Below are positions 37,710 to 49,572 of a stretch of DNA of 64,000 nucleotides, piece by piece (position 1 is the first letter of the stretch; the number at the start of each line of letters is the position of its first letter). The stretch spans positions 34,027,771 through 34,091,770 of the forward strand of contig NW_027467782.1 of NCBI RefSeq assembly GCF_004210375.1. Reading direction: 5' to 3'. The notes under the pieces were generated by a model. The model searched no databases, was not told the DNA's origin, and saw only the letters and a program-made list of their open reading frames with translations. Source of the stretch: Tachypleus tridentatus (taxonomy: Eukaryota; Arthropoda; Merostomata; Xiphosura; Limulidae). A program made the position numbers and the translations under genes.

Positions 37710-37984
37710 TTGTTTTGTTTTTGAATTTCACACAAAGCTACTCGAGGTCTATCTGTGCTAGCCGTCCCTAATTTAGCAGTGTAAGATGAGAGAGAAGGCA
37801 GCTAGTCATCACCACCCACTGCCAACTCTTGGGCTACTCTTTTACCAATGAATAGTGGGATTGACCGTAACATTATAATGCCCCCACGGCTGAAAGGGCG
37901 AGCATGTTTGGTGCGATGGGGATGCGAACCCGCAACCCTCAGATTACAGTCGCATGCCTTAACTGCGCTTGGCCATGCCAGGCC
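37710..37984 (-). mobile_element. Near-full-length SINE with 12-bp target duplication
   Basis: This 275-bp copy has a complete tRNA-like head on the minus strand (start GGCCTGGCATGGCCAAGCGC; B-box region GGGTTCGCATCC), the full body and a (CAAAA)-type tail. It is flanked by exact CTGGTGAAAAGA repeats (37698-37709 and 37985-37996). It sits in the intron between exons A and B. Confidence 0.95.
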
Positions 37985-38972
37985 CTGGTGAAAAGAACAC
38001 AATTTTATTTTTAAACTAAAATACCTTTAAAATGAAACTAGAAGTATAATTTTAGCAGTTACCTCTTTGAAAGAATGATGTTACTACAAGTAATCTTTAG
38101 TATTTGAAATTATAATTCCAATAATTATCATTAATTTTTATAGATTTCAGTTTTAGAATAATGTTACACATACTTCTACCAGCTTTAAGTACAATACTAA
38201 ATATTTAAACATTTTAACATGCAAGTATTAAGTTATCTGAAGGAAAAAAACTTATTCTGTGCAATAATTAAAAGGATTTCTTTCAATTCTTGAAAAAGTA
38301 TTATTTTGTACAAGATAAAACACACAAAAATAAAAATGTGTGGAGCAACTAGTGACATCAAAGCTGTCTACTTCCATTGGCACTAAGACTAAATAGTTGT
38401 AAACAAAATGGGAATAAACCTAAAAGAACATAGTCAAAGGTTGACAAATACTACATAAAGTTTAGATACAAAATCACTGTGGCAGAGTTTAGAAACAAAG
38501 CATTTTTGTATTTATACTGTTTACAATACCATGCAATACTTTTAAAACATTCACTTATGATATCTTTCATGGACACACATATATTCATTACAATATATTA
38601 CATAAAAAAATAGCTTGTTCTCAGGCAATTATAATACTACTATAATACTATTTTATGAATTTATGTCATTATGTTTGGTATCAAATTGTAGATTATACTG
38701 TAAATTTTCATATTATACATTATTCAATTTCTTAATTTAAAAATAAATATTAAAAAAACACTTTTAAACATTGATTTCTGTGTGTCACAAGGTACGTTAA
38801 ATGCAGCATTGGTTCAGATTGGGTGTCCAAGTACGAAGCTTATTGTTTTGTACAAATTAGGAACTAAACTTACTGATACTGAGAAGCTAGAATATGAAAT
38901 AAGAACCTCCTATCTTTTCTATTTGCTGATATATAATTCATATACTGAATTAAACACAGTGGCTCTACTCAC

Positions 38973-39088
38973 CTCTTCCCATTTTGAAAACAGGTCCTTA
39001 TATGCACTTACATCTTGTGAATAACCAATCAAAAGCTTAAAATATCCCTCAAGTGGTTTTCTCAACCATTTTAAAGTATTACTTTGTG
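38973..39088 (-). CDS. Exon A of the unidentified gene
   Basis: This 116-nt exon (acceptor CCAACTTACCAG, donor GAAGAG|GTGAGT) begins with two bases of a split codon and ends in phase 0. The peptide includes TLKWLRKPLEGYFKLLIGYS and QDVSAYKDLFSKWEE. It is phase-compatible with exon B downstream. It would also fit the base left by the SMG5 exon at 42313, but the SMG5 PIN domain should continue with about 100 residues that are not here, so I treat it as a separate gene. Confidence 0.58.
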
Positions 39089-39663
39089 CTGGTAAGTTGG
39101 GTCTTTAGCCCGTTTGAAATTTCATATTCTTTAAGACCCAAATACAGCTTAGTTACTACACTTGATAAATTATAATGGTATCAATATAGTAATTTATAAA
39201 TTTTTGGTTATTCAAATGTATATATATAAAACCTTTAAAAATTATTTAATTTCTCATCTTCCACGTGTGAAGTTTCTTAAATATTAGCAACATAAGGCAA
39301 AGAGCAACTGAGTACAAAGGTTGTAACTGGAAGAGATAATTGTTTGCTTTACTTCTTTATTTACAGTTCTATATTTTACAAAAGAAATAAGTTTAAAAAC
39401 ATATTTGTTAATTGTAGTAATGATAATACATATATAACTGAAAATACTAGCCCACTAAAGCTCAGCCAAGATAGGTAACTTTGTGATGACTAAAGGTCAG
39501 TTTTATGCTCTTGGATACAGTAAGATGGGTGCACATGTGCTGCATCCTTGTAGCTTCTGTGATGTAGGTTAGCAATGACTTAAAGGTCAATATAATAAAT
39601 ATATATAAATGTATAATGTTATACAAGTCTTAAATTACTGACTGAGTATGCATATTTTACCTA

Positions 39664-39891
39664 CACATCAATGTTATCAGCAAAATAACCTTGGGCTGCA
39701 AGTTCCTGCTGTGCTCTTGCATGCTTTCCTTGAGATGCAAGAAGATCTCCAATCCAAACTTCTTCCTCATTACCATACCCAAGAAAGTGAACAACACATG
39801 TCCCTTCTTGTTCATTAATACTCATAACACATGCTTCATAGAGAAGTCCATCTTCAGAAAATATTGCCTGACAGTAGTCTCCCAATTTATA
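39664..39891 (-). CDS. SMN: SMN-type Tudor domain exon
   Basis: The frame encodes YKLGDYCQAIFSEDGLLYEA, then GTCVVHFLGYGNEEEVW and a short Gln/Ala-rich stretch. This is the Tudor domain of survival motor neuron protein, which binds dimethyl-arginine tails of Sm proteins during snRNP assembly. Of the human aromatic cage (W102, Y109, Y127, Y130), the aligned residues are F, Y, F and Y; N132 and E134 are kept. In-frame stops lie immediately outside both edges (TAA at about 39904, TAG at 39661). The only AG inside the 5' edge falls within the Gly-Asp codons, so splice borders are uncertain. No other SMN exon (acidic N-terminus, YG box) was found nearby; this may be a lone exon or a relic. Confidence 0.72.
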
Positions 39892-39967
39892 AAGTAACAG
39901 TATATATGTTTACTATCACAATCTTCTTATATATATATCATAAGCTTAATAAAATAGAGAAAACATA

Positions 39968-40000
39968 TTTCAAACTTTCTTTAGTGAAGAAAGTTTGAAA
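39968..40000. other. 14-bp perfect hairpin
   Basis: TTTCAAACTTTCTT (39968-39981) and its exact reverse complement (39987-40000) enclose a 5-nt loop. It lies about 75 bp upstream of the SMN-type exon on that exon's strand. Such a short A/T-rich stem can occur by chance. Confidence 0.6.
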
Positions 40001-40049
40001 ATTTTTTACCTTACGCTTCTCTCATAAGACATATTTGAACTTTTAACTC

Positions 40050-42300
40050 AAAACTCAAGCTGAAACCATTTATTATAATTTAATTAAAAACTGAACAGCT
40101 GTTAGATTATGTAACACAATATGCAATTCTTCACCTTTGTTAGAAATGTTAAAAATTAAACTGCTAACCTTAACATGAAGATTAAATGTAGGCTATTATA
40201 TTAAAATATTATTAATATAAATATATAAAGCAGAAGTGTGATTCACTTGTATGTCTGTTTATTCTACATACACTTTTTGCCAGTTTCAACTAAAGTTGGC
40301 TTGTATCTATATGCCCCCTCCAGGAACTGCCATAGGAGGATTGTGTTCATCTAATTAAGATGTCAGACACAAACGTAACCAACTCATATTTATCATGTTA
40401 ACCACATCTGAAACCTCCTCGCTGGGTACTGACATTTGCTTAAAGGTAAGGCAAGGATCATCACAGTCATTTCAGGCCCTAAAATCATGGATGTGAGGTA
40501 AACACAGACTCCAGGGCATGATACAGGATTGATCCAGAAATCTGGAAATGTGTCATCCTGTATTTGCTGGAAGCTCACTGCAAGCAATAAACTCCTGTCA
40601 CTGTAGGACTGTGCCAAAACATTCAAAGGTCAGTAACATCCATATCTCATGAGAGAATGAGGAAGTGCCCAAGACAGAAACAGAAATATACTGCTTACTT
40701 TCCATTACCCAATTCACAGAAGGAAGAATCAAGGGAGACAGATGGACAACCCCAAATCTGTGTGAGGACTAAAGTTGATTGGCTCTCTTGATATTCAAAA
40801 ACCAGCCTGCAGGATTCAAACATCTGCATGAGGATAGGATGAGCACATCCAATTGAAGAGGAGAACTGCATTTAGATGTTTAATTCTATGATGCCACTCA
40901 ATTTAAGGGATGGTATACTCTTTACACCATCAGAACACCATTGCTGTATTTTGAACAGAATGGTTATAAATATATATATAACCCATCCATCAGGATGTCT
41001 CCATGGTACCTGTGCTCAACCAAGGACCTAGAATAGGACCACTTCACTTTCAGAATTATGAGAAGATAGTGGATCACCTTCCATGAACAATAAATGAAAT
41101 CAACATTGATAAAATAGGATGGCCATGCACTCACCAACCAGATAGCTTTGTGTTAAATCTGAACTGGAATTACAAGTACACTCCCATGGAGGCTTGTTTT
41201 AAGCTTTCTTTCTTCCCTTTAAGTGTTACAATATTCCATAATTAGGTACTCTGATTACAGATACTAACAGGCCAGAAATTAAAATAAGAATGTCTGATCT
41301 CTTTCTAAATTATTTATTTACTCATGCTTTCTTGTTAACATTACATATTTATGACCAATAAAAACCCATTCTATGACCTACGTGACTGTAATGTCTTTGT
41401 TTCATTTTAGTAAAAGGATATCAGTATTCCACTAGGTAATGAAATGTTTTAAACCTTTTCATAAGTAGGTAAGTGAGAAAGAAAGATAAGTATGAGTAAT
41501 TCTGGTTTACTCTTTGAACTTTATTTCCAAAATGAGTATTTGAAAATTATACAATTATTTTTGGGACAACCAACTTAGGTTCGATGAAGATCAGCTTCCA
41601 AGATCAAAAAGGTTTCAATCCTGAAGTGTTGAATTTTTTCCTTAACATGTTATTTTTTTTATAGATGTGTAAACTTTAACCAAAAGTCCTAAAATGTACA
41701 AATTAAAAATTTAATAGATTAGATTAAAAAAAGGTAAATGGGAATTTTGTTGCCTTGAGGAATGCACAAAGAATATATGTTGTTAGATGATAGGTGACGT
41801 ATCCTAATTGTTTTTAAAATAAATTCCCTGCACTTTGTTACTATAGATTATAATGAAGCATGAATAAAAGAGAAACAAAACAACAAAATTAAAAACAGAA
41901 GTACACTGTTACAAGCTTGTTGCCATTTAGGATAAATAATTGTAATTTTCTGCTGAAATCTGCAGTCATCCTAAAAAGAAGGAAAGGATAATTAAGATAT
42001 CATGTTTTGTTGTGTTGGTTACAAGGCCAGTCAAACAGACAGCACCCATATAGTGTTAAAAATTGAGAAAATAGCAGATGAAATACAAATTTGTATAAAA
42101 AACTTTCAATACACATTTAGAAGGTTCTAGAAGTAATTATAGTGGAACAACCTCTCTGAGTAAGAAGGGAATAACACAATTTTCTATGTTTGACTTTCAT
42201 ATTGTGCTGAGTAACTTGACTCAACAAGAGTATCTATAACCTTCAGTTTTATTTGTTAATTATGAAGCAAAAACTAATAGTAAAAGTAAACTGTGCTACT
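40050..42300. other. No gene recognised between the SMG5 and SMN-type exons
   Basis: I looked here on the minus strand for the rest of the SMG5 PIN domain and saw no exon. The stretch at 40380-41030 is repeat-like and shares diverged words with 32.9 kb. The remainder is AT-rich. Confidence 0.45.
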
Positions 42301-42312
42301 GAATGTACTTAC

Positions 42313-42469
42313 CAACAGATGGCACAACAATAACAAATCTCTTGGATAATCTCAGCTGCTTTGACAATGCCAAATGTTGACAGAAGGAGCTAATGTCAGG
42401 AACCAGATAAGGGGAAAGTTGGGGAAATCCTCCTCCTTTCACTTTAGATTCCAAATCATTCACTTCAGC
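42313..42469 (-). CDS. SMG5: SMG5 exon, start of the PIN-like domain
   Basis: This 157-nt exon (acceptor GGATCTAG, donor GTTG|GTAAGT) encodes AEVNDLESKV, then LSPYLVPDISSFCQHLALSK and RFVIVVPSV. This matches the beginning of the C-terminal PIN-like domain of SMG5, where vertebrates have YLVPDT..LC.HL and RF.V.IP. SMG5 works with SMG7 in nonsense-mediated mRNA decay by recruiting decay or phosphatase factors to phosphorylated UPF1. Its PIN domain lacks nuclease activity. The Asp of LVPD is kept. The exon begins in phase 0, follows the exon at 42748 by a 278-nt intron, and ends with one base. The continuation of the PIN domain is not visible in the window. Confidence 0.82.
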
Positions 42470-42747
42470 CTAGATCCACATACCCATATCAGTGAAATAT
42501 TAGACATATGAATCAAAAAAATATTACTGATATGTTTCATCATTTAAAAAATTTGTATACTAAAGGAAAATTCACTAACATTAAAATATTAGTCAAGTAG
42601 AATTTGCAAACAAGAACAAAAAATATATAAAAAATAAATTGACATCATAAACTGATATGCTTTATACAACATAAGACAGTTAACATATATTTATATTTCT
42701 AATAATACTATAGAGTCATGACAATATATTTTTCACAACATTCCTAC

Positions 42748-42812
42748 CTTCAACCACAGATGAGCCATGTTCCACATCATCTGTTTTCTTTGACCTACAG
42801 GTTGCTCAACTC
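42748..42812 (-). CDS. SMG5: SMG5 exon preceding the PIN-like domain
   Basis: This 65-nt exon encodes VEQPVGQRKQMMWNMAHLWLK and joins in frame to AEVNDLE of the next exon. It corresponds to the basic/helical stretch just before the PIN-like domain in SMG5. It starts with two bases that complete a codon from the exon at 45455 (giving Arg) and ends in phase 0 at AAG|GTAGGA. Confidence 0.75.
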
Positions 42813-43375
42813 CTTGAGAAATATAATTAATTCAAAAGATTAACACTAAAAAATACTCTTGAAAACAACAAATACCTGAATAAAATTTAACAGGTTAAAT
42901 AAAAACAAAGTAATTTATTCTGCTTGTTAAAACCCAGGCACTAAACTAAACAAGTCTCATCTTTGCCTAGAAACTATACACACACACACATACATTTATA
43001 TATATACATATATATCATTTAGTAATTAGTGCAAGGTTTCTTCTTGTGTAATGACATAAAACAGAAGTATGAAATTAATTCAATACTTCTCTAAAGTTAA
43101 TAAAAAATTCACAATTCAGTTTTTGGAATAATGGTGCATACAAGTCAGACAAAAACTTCCAGTGTTAGTTTTCTTTCTCCAAAACTCTTCTGTTGTTTAT
43201 GGTTTCATCAGGAAGTTTCAAACAAATATTCACTTACTCTTTAACTGTCTTATCATAATATTTACACATTTCTTCAGTCGGCATCAAATTCAAATTTTTG
43301 GTTTATCATTAATGCTTATAACAGAAACAGAAAAAAAGAACAAAAGGAGAAGTGTACAAAGAAACAGTTATGAAA

Positions 43376-43457
43376 AAGAGATGGACACCAGTAACTAGTC
43401 AATAACACAATAACATTTAGAGATGGACACCAGTAACTAGTCAATAACACAATAACA
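43376..43457. repeat. Tandem duplication of a 42-bp unit
   Basis: AGAGATGGACACCAGTAACT followed by AGTCAATAACACAATAACAT occurs twice without change. This is a recent local duplication. Confidence 0.9.
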
Positions 43458-45454
43458 TGAAACTAAAACATACATAAAAGATACAACAAGTCTGTCAGGT
43501 ATTTTGTAAAAGAAATAAAAAATAATACCATGATGAAAGTTTTAAACATAGCTTAAGTGTATTTTCAGTATATAATTACATGTTGTTTTTGAACATTCTT
43601 AAATGCAATTTTCAATAAATAAATAAAGTTATCAGAGTGTTATTTTCATAATATATAAGAATATTTAGAATAAACCTAACATAGCTCAAAACTAGAGGTG
43701 ATCAGTAATATTCAACAATTTTAGAATCAGGATCAACAAACTACTCATGAACAGTTGTATTTTTTATTGTGGTAGAGAAGCTTCTTTTGTGCACAGTGTA
43801 ACTTCTACTAAACATATAATTACTGTGACTCAAACACTTATATGCTTTACATATTTCTACAAATTACTTTCATTGAATGACTTAAGGATATTTCAACACA
43901 CAAACAAAAAACATGAATTTTATCTCATAACTAAAAGCTGGTAGTTAAAACCATATGTAACTTCTGTTATAAAGAAGCTTACACATAGAACAACCTTAAA
44001 TATAAAATTTTCAAAATTACTTACAGATCAACCTATACAAAATATATACTTCATGATATTCCTACAAGTATCTATATTCTTAGTTCTGCCAACTAACAAG
44101 ACATGCTTTAACAGATATGAGGTGTTCTTTCATTATAAAAGCCTAGACACCTAGTTATCATAAAAAAGGTGAGGAAAACTATTGTATTTATATGCAAGAA
44201 AGTATCAATTAATTGTGCAAATTTGTGGTAAGCACTGTTAAATATATGAATAAACAAACATTCTGAATTCAAGTGGTTTTCTACTAAATGAAACTAATTA
44301 TGGCTAAATTAACTAACACATTTATGATTATTAACTTCAAAATGTAAAATAGAATTTTAATTATAAACATTATACCATAAATTTAAGATTTTATTTCTAT
44401 CTATCTTAGAAAAATAATATATTAATAATATTTATCTACTTTGTATTCAATGTTTTATTACTCTCACATTACACGTGGAGATGAAAATGTCAGAATGTTT
44501 ATTTAATTTGAAGCATTGGAACCTATCATCTTGTGAATATGTGCAAATTGTATGCATGTATGATTAGCTGACTACACAACAGACATTCAACTATTATTAA
44601 ACTCTAGACAGTTAAAACTGATTCATTAATAATTATGGTATTAATACAGAGAATTCTCAGGTTATGTTTAATATATTACAATGATAAAAAACATCTATGG
44701 AGAGAAACTTTTTGGTAATAAAATCTACAACTGTTTCCAACTTCTGATCAAAACAAAATACCTACATAGTTCAAATAAAAATTAAATGAGTAATGAATAT
44801 TATGTACATCTAACATATCACCATACTAATGATGATCAGAAGGGTGTCATGGAACCCTCAATGCAAGCAAAGTTTTTGCTATAATCCCAAACACAAGATT
44901 CAGCTGCTTAGAAGGTTTAGTTTTGTTCTAAACACATACCTTAAGATAACAATGCAAAATAATCCTCATAAACAAATATATAATAATCAAACAATTTAAC
45001 CAATACTAAAAATAAACTAACATTAAAGAAAGAAAAAATAAAACATTACTTTATTCAGAGTGTACAACTATTTATCATCTTACCTTCATTCTTTCTAAAT
45101 TTGTATTTACACCTGTTAAAGGCTAGTTGAGAAACTAAATAAGACTTAACTTTTAATTTAAAAAATGAAACTTGACATCTTGCAGGACACATCTTGAAGT
45201 AAGACATCAATAGTATCAGGTATCTTAAGGGTAACATATGACTAGGTAACTAAACATACAACTTTTAAGGTGGCTATATGTTTTCATTTTCCTTTTTTAA
45301 AAATCAAAACATGCATAATAATTATTGGAAAGACTAACAATTTATAATAAAGCAGTATAGAGTGACATTTAAAATTAACTTTGATTACTTTTATGTTCCA
45401 CTTACTTTTCAAGCAGAACTACAGCAACTTGTGGGTTTACCCTTCAATACTTAC

Positions 45455-45511
45455 TATTTTCTTGTCCATAGTCATGAAAGTAGGTTGCCCAGTCCCATGT
45501 CATGAAAAGAT
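45455..45511 (-). CDS. SMG5: SMG5 exon upstream of the PIN region
   Basis: This 57-nt exon (acceptor TAATTTCTAG, donor AATA|GTAAGT) encodes LFMTWDWATYFHDYGQEN. Its phases fit the exon at 42748 exactly (one base plus two bases). The content is short and assignment rests mainly on strand, phase and position. Earlier SMG5 exons were not found with confidence; the intron upstream would contain the LINEs at 47.7-53.0 kb, or the gene may start outside the window. Confidence 0.6.
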
Positions 45512-45789
45512 CTAGAAATTATAAGAAAATATAACTACAAAAATTCTACAAGAAAAATTCCAGTGCACCAAAATAAAGTAAACTGTTATATGTAAATTAA
45601 CTAACAAAAATTACAAGAAGAAGGAATTGTACACCGTAAGTCAGAAAGTAATAATAAGAAATCAGTTTTAGTGAAAGGAGACTGATGGACTCTGTGACTA
45701 AACTAAAATAATTGGAAGATGTGATATCGAAAATATATGTAACTATTTTACGTAGTGGAGTTTCCACAGTTAATACATCTTTAATTATA

Positions 45790-45900
45790 TTTATTTGTTT
45801 GTTTTTGAATTTCATGCAATGCTACACGAGGGCTATCTGCATTAGCCATCCCCAATTTAGAAGTGTAAAACTAGACAGAAGTCAGCTAGCTATCCCTAAT
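45790..45900 (-). mobile_element. SINE tail and partial body that seeded a satellite
   Basis: GTTTGTTTTTGAATTTCATG, GAGGGCTATCTGCATTAGCC and the ATTTAGAAGTGTAAAACTAG region match the tail-proximal part of the main SINE. Instead of continuing into the rest of the SINE, the sequence enters the 44-bp array. The tRNA-like head is absent. Confidence 0.85.
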
Positions 45901-46144
45901 TTAACAGTGTAAGACTGGAGGGAAGTCAGCTAGCTATCCCTAATTTAACAGTGTAAGACTAGATGGAAGTCAGCTAGCTATCCATAATTTAACAGTGTAA
46001 GACTGGAGGGAAGTCAGCTAGCTTTCCATAATTTAACAGTGTAAGACTGGAGGGAAGTCAGCTAGCTATCCCTAATTTAACAGTGTAAGACTAAACGGAA
46101 GTCAGCTAGCTATCCATAATTTAACAGTGTAAGACTGGAGGGAA
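45881..46144. repeat. 44-bp array made from SINE interior, six units
   Basis: Units start at 45881, 45925, 45969, 46013, 46057 and 46101, always 44 bp apart, each beginning GTCAGCTAGCTATCC. The unit equals the SINE segment CCTAATTTAGCAGTGTAAGA plus CTAGAGGGAAGGCAGCTAG with a few changes. The perfect spacing and low divergence point to recent replication-slippage or unequal-exchange growth. Confidence 0.95.
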
Positions 46145-47579
46145 TTACGTACTTTACATTCACACTTAGACACAACTAGCTATCATCTGATCTTAACATT
46201 AGTAACAGAAGGTGTATTTAATGGGCTAAATATAAGCATTGGGTGTAAAACATTATTGTAACAAAGGCTTAGTTGAAACACTACTCCACTGAAACCCTTG
46301 GTAATTTTTATCTTACTTTTGTCTATACCTCAATGTTAATAAACAACTGAAAAAAATATAAATAAAATGCTATCTAACTTATCATGGTGCAATAAGTGAG
46401 CCTAGGGTATTATTTGTTTTATAATTGCTTAAAATGTACTGTGCAATAACTTACTCTAAGCTCAATAAAGACAAAATATCAATTCTAAATCTATATACTT
46501 TCTGAATTAAATTGTTTTGTTCTATCACCAAAGTTAACAAGAAAAAAAAACAAACCAATATGTATATTAAACATTCACAACATAAATACCATAGTTGACC
46601 TAACAATATCAATTGGTAGTTTTGTTACAAAACAATGATATAAATTGTAGACCATTACTATTAAAACAAAGAAGCATGACACAAACTGTTTATTATATAT
46701 ATTAACACCAGAGGGACATTTAGAGTGTTCCTTCTACCACACACATTATACTCTTTAACACTGTAAATACCTGACAGCCATAAAGCTTCTTATTTCCAAA
46801 GAATGCAACATGTAGATCTTCAATGTTTTCAGTTTACTAAAATGTTTAGTTAAAATAAAGTTATTTCAATTTTTAAGTCCATCTCATGCTACGTTTATCA
46901 TTTTATAAAGTACTTCATAACTTAATGTTTCATTAAAATTCAAAATCTTCCTATTAACAGTAAGCAGCGCCAATCTTTATACATATACTCAAAAGGTGAT
47001 ATACAAAACTAACTTTTATCTCTGTATTTCTATAGACTGATGGAACTTTTAGGTGAATAGGTCTATTCAGATACCAATAACTATTTTGAATCTATTCAAT
47101 GTTACACAGCGTGGCTTTCAAATGCATCACTAAACTTTTGGAAAAGAAATATCAATAACTAACATACTGAGCAAGAGCAAGAATTTAAACTGAACAAAAT
47201 ACACTATTCATTTCAAGCAGGCCAAACTAGCCTAACAATCCTTTGACTGTTTATTTACATGTAAAACTGAATGAGTGCTTAAATCTTTATCAGTACAACA
47301 TATAACCCAATAAATGTGACATAAAATATCTTAACTCGATTGACTATTATTTATTTAGGATAATAAAGAGCAATGATTAGTAGGGCACATTACAAGTACA
47401 GATGTTGATGTCATTTATGTAAATAATAACAGAAGGCATTCCTGTCATGTTTAGATGTACATAAAAGAATGTGCACATTACATGAAAGATGGCAGTGACA
47501 ACAGTTAAAAAAATGTTAAAACAGGTTTCACAGAATAGAAAAATAAAAAAGGAATGGGAATTACAGAAAATGATAATGT

Positions 47580-47752
47580 AAAGAAATATATAGGAAACAA
47601 TACTAATATATGGGAAATAGAAAAATTAATAAAAATATAGGTGATATTAATATACAGGTAACAAAAACTAATATACGGGAAATAAAAAAATGAATAGAAA
47701 TATTGGTGATAATAGTATATAGGAAACAATCCTAATATACGGGAAATAGAAG
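47580..47752. repeat. 65-bp tandem repeat, about 2.7 units
   Basis: The unit contains GGAAACAATACTAATATATG, GGAAATAGAAAAAT and ATAGGTGATATTAATATA, repeated with a few substitutions. It abuts the 3' side of the RNase H LINE copy. Confidence 0.8.
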
Positions 47753-48660
47753 CTGAGCCTTGAATACAGTACTGTAGTCCATATATAGAACAAGCAAAGC
47801 AGTGACAGCACCAGATCAGACCAACTTAATGTCAGCAAACTTGTTCCTGTGAATACCAACATGACCAGTTATCCAGAAAAACTGGATGTGAATAGAAGAT
47901 AGAAGAAAAATAGGCCAGCCAGTGTTGAATATTGTGAAAATAAGGTTAGAATTAACACAAAGCGATTCTCTGACCAGTAGAGAGTGAAGAGAGTTGGTAT
48001 AAATAGAACAGTGAGTGTACTGTGTAGCTTCGATATCATTCAGAACAAAAGAAATGCCATATAACTTGACAGTGAACACAGAAACTGTAGAGTGGATATT
48101 GTACAAAACCACCTAGCTGCAACAAACCATGGCAGATCCAATAGACTTAACTGATTTTAAACCATCTGTATAACTGGGAATGAAAGAATGGTTCAAAAGA
48201 TGTTTGGCAATGAAAACATTACAACCAAATGCAGTATCAACCTTCCTCAGATGACTCAGAGAAAGGCAACAGGCAGAGGTGGTTATAACACATAGTGTGG
48301 TGGGCTGATTGATGGAAAAGCAACATCAATCTGTGACATACTGAACTCAGTCAGCTTCACCTAAATATGAAGACCAAAGGGAAGAATGGCAGACTGTATA
48401 TTCCCAAAAGTATAACCAGTGGAACCCAGTGTACAGACTCTGAACTGGAGACATATGGAAAGACCCTGTTCAAGGCTGAAGTCTCAGATGGTGAATAGGG
48501 TACAGCATCTTCAAGGCCAAGGTCCTGGCAGAAACTTAAATAAGAGACAAATAGTTCAGTTTTGAACAAAATCAATCTGCTCCACAAGAGGTGGAAAAAG
48601 GGATCTGGATCTTGAAGATGTTCAGTGCTGTTGTACACTTTGTATTTCAGTCGGTTGGTT
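47750..48660 (-). mobile_element. Second copy of the RNase H LINE, 3' part
   Basis: This matches the order of the element at 11.4-12.66 kb (shared words such as ATGTTCAGTGCT, GTTCAAAA and GATGG). On the minus strand the RNase H C-terminal motif is visible as WITGHVGIHRNKFAD, where WxxGHxGxxGNExAD is usual. The Gly before Asn has become His-Arg and the Glu is Lys. It lacks the SINE present in the 12.3-kb copy. Frameshifts are numerous. Confidence 0.8.
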
Positions 48661-49572
48661 AAGTTTTACTTCTGTGTATATTTAACAATTACATCATTAT
48701 ATTGGGTCAGAAAGGCATTGTAAAGTAATAAAATCAAAAGCAGCCAATCAGGAAATGTTTAGAAAACTGAGGCTGTGCAAAATAAAAATTCTTATTGCAT
48801 TTTCACAATCTGCAATTATTATGTACTTCCAACATTTGTTTCACTACTTTCATTACAGTTGGTGTTATGGTGGTGAAGATGAGAGAGCAAGTTTAAAGTT
48901 CTATGAAAAATAAAAAATGATATTCATTAAGATGGTATTATAAGTAAGGTAAATTAAACATAAAACCATGAAATATAATAATAATAATAATAATAAATTT
49001 ATTAAGCAATAAATTAGACACAAAAAATCAAATAACAATATAAAACCATCAACAAAGAGTTAACTCGTCCTGTGATGGTTAAACACATAATAAAGTAAAA
49101 TCAAAACTTACAAAATCAAAATAAAGTTCCCAGAATATTATCATCAGTATTTAAGATCCATTGTTTTAAGTATTTCTTTTGATTAACACGATTAATAGAA
49201 GATCTTATACTATAAGGAATAAAATTATGAATACGAGGTGCCAAATAAAGATATTGATGAAGTGTAACTGTTTTACGTGGTGTGGGTACATTAATTGGAA
49301 AAAAGATTGAAGTCGTGTAAAATATGAAGTGACTTTAAAAGGCCTATTAAAAAAAACATGCATTGTAGATAAAGCTAAAAAATATAAATAAAGTTTATCA
49401 TATGAAAGAGGGGAGTTAAATTTACTGAAATCGGTATCAAGCCTATGGGTAAAAATAAGAGAGAAAACACTTTTTTGCAACTTGTGAATAGGAATTAAAA
49501 AAGTCTTATATGTGCCACCCCAAATTGAAATACAATATTGTAAGAAAGATTGAAAGAGAGCATAATATACAC

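Noticed and set aside
38782-39024. 80-residue plus-strand ORF over exon A
   Set aside because: Its strand has no splice or domain support, while the opposite strand has a well-bounded exon with matching phases.
45075-45103. 29-nt microexon on the minus strand with a fine acceptor (CTAGCCTTTAACAG) and donor (AAG|GTAAGA)
   Set aside because: Inserting it between the SMG5 exons at 45455 and 42748 would shift the frame into a stop, while skipping it keeps the frame open.
45881-46144. CRISPR-like array of evenly spaced repeats
   Set aside because: Units are contiguous 44-bp SINE-derived repeats with no unique spacers, in an animal genome.
46734-46845. Possible minus-strand exon reading TENIEDLHVAFFGNKKLYGC
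   Set aside because: The only acceptor puts a TAA as its first codon in that frame, the donor (GTATTT) is weak, and its phase does not fit the next SMG5 exon.
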